From assembly GCF_900101295.1 (NCBI RefSeq), contig NZ_FOIL01000005.1, positions 1 through 64,000 of the forward strand: a DNA stretch of 64,000 nucleotides, read 5' to 3'. The stretch's first letter is position 1; each line of letters starts with the position of its first letter. Below the pieces are notes generated by a model, which was not told the DNA's origin, ran no database searches, and worked only from the letters and a program-made list of their open reading frames with translations. The translations under genes and the position numbers were made by a program. Shown here in pieces: positions 60,173-64,000 of this stretch. The stretch is from [Clostridium] aminophilum. Its GTDB lineage: Bacteria > Bacillota > Clostridia > Lachnospirales > Lachnospiraceae.

Positions 60173-61207
60173 ATGAATAAGGAGAGTTCTTCCCGGTATC
60201 TGGGAATCGATATCGGCGGGACGGCGGTAAAACTCGGCATCATGGATGCGGAGGGAAATATTCTGGATCGGGCGTCATTTCCGGTGGATTTTGACGGATA
60301 CCGGACGCCGATTCTGACTACCGTTCTCGCACGGGCGGAGGAATTTGCCGGAAGCCGGGTGAGGAACGGCGGGATCCGGGCCATCGGGGTCTCCGCGACG
60401 GGGCAGATTGACAGCCGCCGGGGAATCGTGATCGGAGCGGCGGGCCATCTGCCGAATTACATCGGCAGTGAGATTGGACCGGAACTGGAAAAACGCTTCG
60501 GCCTTCCGGTTTACACGGCCAATGACGCAAACTGCGCACTTCTCGGCGAACTGTGGCTGGGGGCGGCGCGGGGGCTTACCGATGTGGTGATGGTGACCCT
60601 CGGAACCGGCGTCGGCGGCGGAATCTTTGCGAATGGACGGCTTCTTGCCGGAAACCGCGGACTTGGCGGAGAGATCGGCCATATTATCATACGGAAAGAC
60701 GGAGAACCGTGCAGCTGCGGAAACCGGGGCTGTCTGGAACATTATGCTTCAAGCACGGCGCTTATCCGCCGGGTAAAGGAAGAGATTGTCCGCGGAAACA
60801 TTGACCGGAAGATTTTTGGACCGGAGACTGCGGCAGAGGGAAAAAACTCCGGAGCGGAGACGGCATTTCCGGACGGAAAGGCCATCTTTGATGTGATCCG
60901 GAAGGGCGCGGAGGATGTATATTCCGGGGATCTCGCAGCATTGCGGAATGTGGTTTCCGGGTGGGAAGATGACATCGCGGCAGGACTTGTGAGCCTGATC
61001 CATATTTTTGAGCCACAGAAGATACTGATCGGCGGGGGAGTGAGTGCCGCCGGCGACTGTCTGATGAATCCGCTCCGGGAAAAAGTGCTTTCCCGGGTGA
61101 TGCCGCGGTTTGCCGACCAGCTTGAAATCGAGCCGGCTGCGCTCCGCAATGATGCCGGCCTTGCCGGCGCGGTTTACTATGCGATATCGGAGGAACAGAA
61201 GGTTTGA
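60173..61207 (+). CDS. ROK family sugar kinase (NanK/GlcK type)
   Basis: 344 residues with the ATP motif GIDIGGTAVKLG (near 11), the catalytic ANDANC and the ROK zinc site CSCGNRGCLEH (Cys180, 182, 187) preceded by GEIGHI. ROK kinases phosphorylate glucose, ManNAc or GlcNAc. With nanE, nagB and nagA in the same operon, N-acetylmannosamine kinase is the most economic guess, but glucokinase or GlcNAc kinase fit the sequence as well. GGAGAGG precedes ATG 60173. A 40-residue insertion near 215-260 (Gly/Glu-rich) is unusual. Confidence 0.88.
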   Translation: MNKESSSRYLGIDIGGTAVKLGIMDAEGNILDRASFPVDFDGYRTPILTTVLARAEEFAGSRVRNGGIRAIGVSATGQIDSRRGIVIGAAGHLPNYIGSEIGPELEKRFGLPVYTANDANCALLGELWLGAARGLTDVVMVTLGTGVGGGIFANGRLLAGNRGLGGEIGHIIIRKDGEPCSCGNRGCLEHYASSTALIRRVKEEIVRGNIDRKIFGPETAAEGKNSGAETAFPDGKAIFDVIRKGAEDVYSGDLAALRNVVSGWEDDIAAGLVSLIHIFEPQKILIGGGVSAAGDCLMNPLREKVLSRVMPRFADQLEIEPAALRNDAGLAGAVYYAISEEQKV

Positions 61208-61238
61208 AGATAAGCTTTCTGATTTTGATTTACGTGAA

Positions 61239-61315
61239 CAATGAGCCAAAGCCCACGCCTTAGTGAGGTCTTGGCGACTGCCGTTAAACGCCTGAAACTC
61301 GCGAAGCGTGTTTCA
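61239..61315. repeat. Dispersed 77-nt intergenic repeat, copy B
   Basis: Gap-free partner of 2476-2552. The hairpin GAAAC-TCG-CGAAG-CG-T-GTTTC is kept, with C-G pairs where copy A has T-G or G-T. It lies in the 171-bp gap between the ROK gene and nagB, inside the operon. Confidence 0.7.
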
Positions 61316-61378
61316 ACTCGTTGGCGGTCCGGATACGCGCAGCTTCGTGTGGCGCATACCCGGGTCTGGAGGAAAAAT

Positions 61379-62137
61379 ATGATTAGAATTTATCGAGCTG
61401 CAAATTATCAGGAGTTGTCGAGAAAGGCGGCCAATATCATTTCCGCCCAGGTAATTATGAAGCCGAACTGCGTGCTCGGTCTGGCAACCGGATCGTCTCC
61501 GATCGGGACGTATCGTCAGCTGATCGAATGGTATGAGAAAGGCGATCTGGACTTCCGTGAGGTGAAAACCGTCAATCTGGATGAGTATGTCGGCCTGGAC
61601 GGATCAAACTCCGAGTCCTACCGGTATTTTATGAATCACAATCTGTTTGATCATGTAAACATCGATCGGATGAACACGAATGTCCCGAACGGAAAAGCGG
61701 CGGACATGGAGGCGGAGTGCCGCCGGTACAATGAGCTGATCCGTTCTCTGGGCGGCATCGATCTGCAGCTGCTCGGCATCGGACGAAATGGACACATCGG
61801 CTTCAATGAGCCGGAAGAGGCATTTGAGAAAGAAACCCACCTCGTCCATCTCACGGAGAGCACCATCGAGGCAAATTCCCGTCTGTTTGACAGTGTGGAT
61901 GAGGTGCCGCGGATGGCTGTGACGATGGGAATCAAGTCGATCATGCAGGCAAAAAAGATTCTTCTGATTGCCAGCGGCGAGGACAAGGCGGATGCCGTTC
62001 AGAAGGCACTCTTTGGCCCGGTCACCCCGCGGGTTCCGGCTTCGATTCTTCAGATTCATCACGATCTGACGGTTGTCGCGGATGATGCGGCGCTGTCCGG
62101 CTGTGATCTCGGCTCAAAGGGGATGATCGTATGCTGA
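61379..62137 (+). CDS. nagB: Glucosamine-6-phosphate deaminase NagB
   Basis: 252 residues. Family motifs: GLATGSSPIGTYRQLI, VNLDEYVGLDGSNSESYRYFM with the active-site Asp, LLGIGRNGHIGFNEP, and ESTIEANSRLF. It converts GlcN-6-P to Fru-6-P and ammonia, the last step here. GGAGG precedes ATG 61379. The frame is open through the repeat upstream but unrelated to NagB there. The end overlaps nagA by 7 bp. Confidence 0.95.
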   Translation: MIRIYRAANYQELSRKAANIISAQVIMKPNCVLGLATGSSPIGTYRQLIEWYEKGDLDFREVKTVNLDEYVGLDGSNSESYRYFMNHNLFDHVNIDRMNTNVPNGKAADMEAECRRYNELIRSLGGIDLQLLGIGRNGHIGFNEPEEAFEKETHLVHLTESTIEANSRLFDSVDEVPRMAVTMGIKSIMQAKKILLIASGEDKADAVQKALFGPVTPRVPASILQIHHDLTVVADDAALSGCDLGSKGMIVC

Positions 62138-63258
62138 TTCAGAATGCCTGTGTATATACGGAGGAGTTCCGGTTTGCCAAAAGGGACGTCCGCGTGATCA
62201 ATGACCGGATTGACACGGTATCGGCCGCGCCTCTCAGGCCATATCCGGTCGAAGAGGTGATCGATGCCGCGGGCAAATGGCTCATTCCGGGACTCACGGA
62301 CATTCATTTTCACGGCTGCGTTTCTCATGACACGAACGATGCGACGGAGGAGGCGCTGCGCGCCATGGCGAAATATCTCCGGAGCTGCGGTGTCACCACG
62401 ATTCTGCCGACTACGATGACGCTTCCGAAGGAGGAGGTTGAGAGAATCGTTCGGACGGCGGAGGCGTATTCTCATACGCAGAAGCGCGATGAGGCAGTGA
62501 TCGTCGGCGTGAATCTCGAAGGACCTTTTATCTCAAAGGACAGGGTCGGGGCTCAGAATCCGCTCTACGTTCAGGAACCGGATGCGGATTTTGTGAAGAA
62601 ACTGCAGGAAGAGACCGGACATTTTGCAAAAATCATCACGGTCGCGCCGGAGGTGGACAAGGCGATGGATTTTATCGAAAAACTCCACGACGAGATCCGG
62701 ATTTCGATCGGGCATACGATGACTGATTATGAGACGGCGAAAGAGGCATACAAAAAAGGCGCAAAGCATCTGACACATATGTTCAACGCGATGCCGGGGC
62801 TTCATCACCGGAATCCGGGACCGATGGCCGCGGCGCAGGAGGCGGAGGACGTTACCTGTGAAATCATCTGCGACGGCGTGCACATTCACCCGGCGATGAT
62901 CCGTGCGGCATTTTCCTTAATGGGGCCGGAGAAAATGATCCTGATCTCGGACAGCTGCCGGGCGGCGGGAATGCCGGATGGTGAGTATGAACTCGGCGGA
63001 CAGAAAATATTCAAGCATGATCATGCGGCATTCCTGGAGGACGGCACGCTGGCGGCGAGCGCGACCAATGTATACGACTGCATGGTCAATGCGATTGATT
63101 TCGGTATCCCGGCGGAGGACGCGATCCGTGCGGCGACCTATAATCCGGCGAGGGCGGCCGGGATCCTGGAACGCTACGGAAGTATCGAAGAGGGAAAGAA
63201 AGCAAGAATGGTGCTGATCGATCCGAAGAATCATTACCGGCTGGTACGGGTTTTCTGA
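62131..63258 (+). CDS. nagA: N-acetylglucosamine-6-phosphate deacetylase NagA
   Basis: 375 residues of amidohydrolase fold: metal motif DIHFHGC (near 57), LEGPFIS, SIGHTMTDYETAKEA, LTHMFNAMPGLHHRNPG, ICDGVHIHP and the catalytic Asp in ILISDSCRAAGMPDG. It removes acetate from GlcNAc-6-P to give GlcN-6-P. It is last in the operon and coupled to nagB. With NanE and a ROK kinase the path ManNAc to Fru-6-P is complete. Confidence 0.95.
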   Translation: MLIQNACVYTEEFRFAKRDVRVINDRIDTVSAAPLRPYPVEEVIDAAGKWLIPGLTDIHFHGCVSHDTNDATEEALRAMAKYLRSCGVTTILPTTMTLPKEEVERIVRTAEAYSHTQKRDEAVIVGVNLEGPFISKDRVGAQNPLYVQEPDADFVKKLQEETGHFAKIITVAPEVDKAMDFIEKLHDEIRISIGHTMTDYETAKEAYKKGAKHLTHMFNAMPGLHHRNPGPMAAAQEAEDVTCEIICDGVHIHPAMIRAAFSLMGPEKMILISDSCRAAGMPDGEYELGGQKIFKHDHAAFLEDGTLAASATNVYDCMVNAIDFGIPAEDAIRAATYNPARAAGILERYGSIEEGKKARMVLIDPKNHYRLVRVF

Positions 63259-63298
63259 GAAGAGAAGCATAATCGGGCGAAGCATTCTCCTATGACAC

Positions 63299-63354
63299 AA
63301 AAAGAGGCAGAATCCGTGATCGGAAAAACTCCGGCGGCTGGTTCTGCCTCTTTT
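63299..63354. terminator. Bidirectional terminator between nagA and aroA
   Basis: AAAAAGAGGCAGAA (63299-63312) pairs with TTCTGCCTCTTTT (63342-63354). A-rich and T-rich ends on both sides serve the convergent genes. Confidence 0.88.
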
Positions 63355-63397
63355 GTCGTCATATATAACACTGCGTTCTCGTAATATACGGGCCCGC

Positions 63398-64000
63398 TTA
63401 CTGTACCGTCAGACGCTTCAGATCCCGGTAGAATTCCGGATAGGAGATGTCAACGCACTCTGCGTCCAGGATTTCCGTTTCTCCGGAAACCGCAAGGGCG
63501 GCGACGGCGCAGGACATGGCGATACGGTGGTCCTTCCGGGTTTCGACGGCTGCGCCGTGCAGCATTTTCCCGCCGCGGATGATCATGCCGTCATCCGTCG
63601 GCGTGACGTCCGCGCCCATAGCGGTGAGGGCCGCCGTCATGACCGCAATCCGGTCGGATTCTTTTACCTTGAGCTCGGCGGCATCCCGGATGACCGTGGT
63701 TCCCTCGGCAAAAGCCGCCGCAACCGCGATGACCGGCAGTTCGTCGATCATAGTCGGAATCTCGGCGCCGCCCATCTCTGTTCCGGAGAGGTGAGAGGAA
63801 CGGACCAGCAGGTCGGCAACCGGCTCGCCGGAAGATTCCCGTGGGTTCAGGACGGTGATATGGGCGCCCATACGCTTGTAGACGCGAAGGATGCCGTCCC
63901 GGGTCGGATTGATCCCGACGTTCCGGATGAGAACCTCGGCATTCGGCGTGATGAGGGAAGCCGTGATGAAATAAGCGGCAGAGGAGATGTCACCCGGGAC
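63398..64000 (-). CDS. aroA: 5-enolpyruvylshikimate-3-phosphate synthase AroA, C-terminal part (cut by window edge)
   Basis: The minus-strand frame is open to the right edge. It contains GDISSAAYFITASLI, MGAHITVLNPRESSGEPVADLLV, IDELPVIAVAAAFAEGTTVIRDAAELKVKESDR and ETRKDHRIAMSCAVAALAV, the typical second-half motifs of EPSP synthase, including the Lys/Arg/Asp/Glu active-site residues. It catalyses the sixth step of the shikimate pathway. About 200 of roughly 430 residues are visible. Unrelated to the amino-sugar operon; convergent with it. Confidence 0.95.
   Translation of the reverse strand, partial: VPGDISSAAYFITASLITPNAEVLIRNVGINPTRDGILRVYKRMGAHITVLNPRESSGEPVADLLVRSSHLSGTEMGGAEIPTMIDELPVIAVAAAFAEGTTVIRDAAELKVKESDRIAVMTAALTAMGADVTPTDDGMIIRGGKMLHGAAVETRKDHRIAMSCAVAALAVSGETEILDAECVDISYPEFYRDLKRLTVQ

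Overview
The window looks like a chromosome segment of a motile, anaerobic, low-to-medium GC Clostridia member, most likely Lachnospiraceae. The evidence is a fla/che gene order of Firmicutes type (FliY, FlbD, CheC, CheD, CheV and FliA in one array), Shine-Dalgarno sites of AGGAGG type, a tryptophan T-box riboswitch, MurR/RpiR and MerR-type regulation, and a GltS-type carrier. Species cannot be decided from the sequence alone.

Layout. 1-335: 3' end of a group II intron (maturase C-terminus, then domains V and VI). 387-2210: a MerR-type promoter and a divergent DXS/transketolase-like enzyme. 2211-2598: terminator and a dispersed repeat. 2599-7659: a membrane protein with a lysine-rich tail (minus strand), an HD-GYP c-di-GMP phosphodiesterase, an NlpC/P60 peptidase and a chemoreceptor under a clear sigma-28 promoter. 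7913-38425: about 30 kb of flagellar and chemotaxis genes, fliEFGH // fliIJK-flgDE-flbD-motAB-fliM-cheY-flgC-fliY-fliOPQR-flhBA-fliA-two rod genes-cheC-cheD-cheV-comFB // fliD-fliS-fliT-like-NTase-like. The array is broken between fliH and fliI by a roughly 470-bp AT-rich stretch, a sigma-A promoter and a hairpin-rich leader of about 230 nt that I cannot assign to a known RNA class. flgB, fliL, flhF, flhG, cheA, cheW, cheR, cheB and flagellin are not in the window.

38426-52716: transport genes. These are a GltS-like carrier, an M20 amidohydrolase, a four-gene peptide/nickel-type ABC importer with two fused ATPase domains, and a trpXYZ-type ABC importer behind a T-box whose specifier reads UGG (Trp), followed by a low-complexity membrane protein and a TauE/SafE exporter. 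Two near-identical palindromic repeats (41932 and 47891) lie in this part.

52824-63258: an amino-sugar catabolic cluster, nanE-rpiR-permease-hyuA-like-HExxH protein-FAD oxidoreductase-ROK kinase-nagB-nagA. It is preceded by two TGAAA-N4-TTTCA operators 31 bp apart on the promoter. ROK kinase, NanE, NagA and NagB give a complete route from ManNAc to fructose-6-phosphate. There is no sialic acid lyase; a hydantoinase/oxoprolinase-like ATPase, an ImmA/IrrE-like metallopeptidase and an FAD oxidoreductase sit in its place. This is the best candidate here for an undescribed pathway. 63398-64000: the C-terminal part of aroA on the minus strand, convergent with nagA across a bidirectional terminator.
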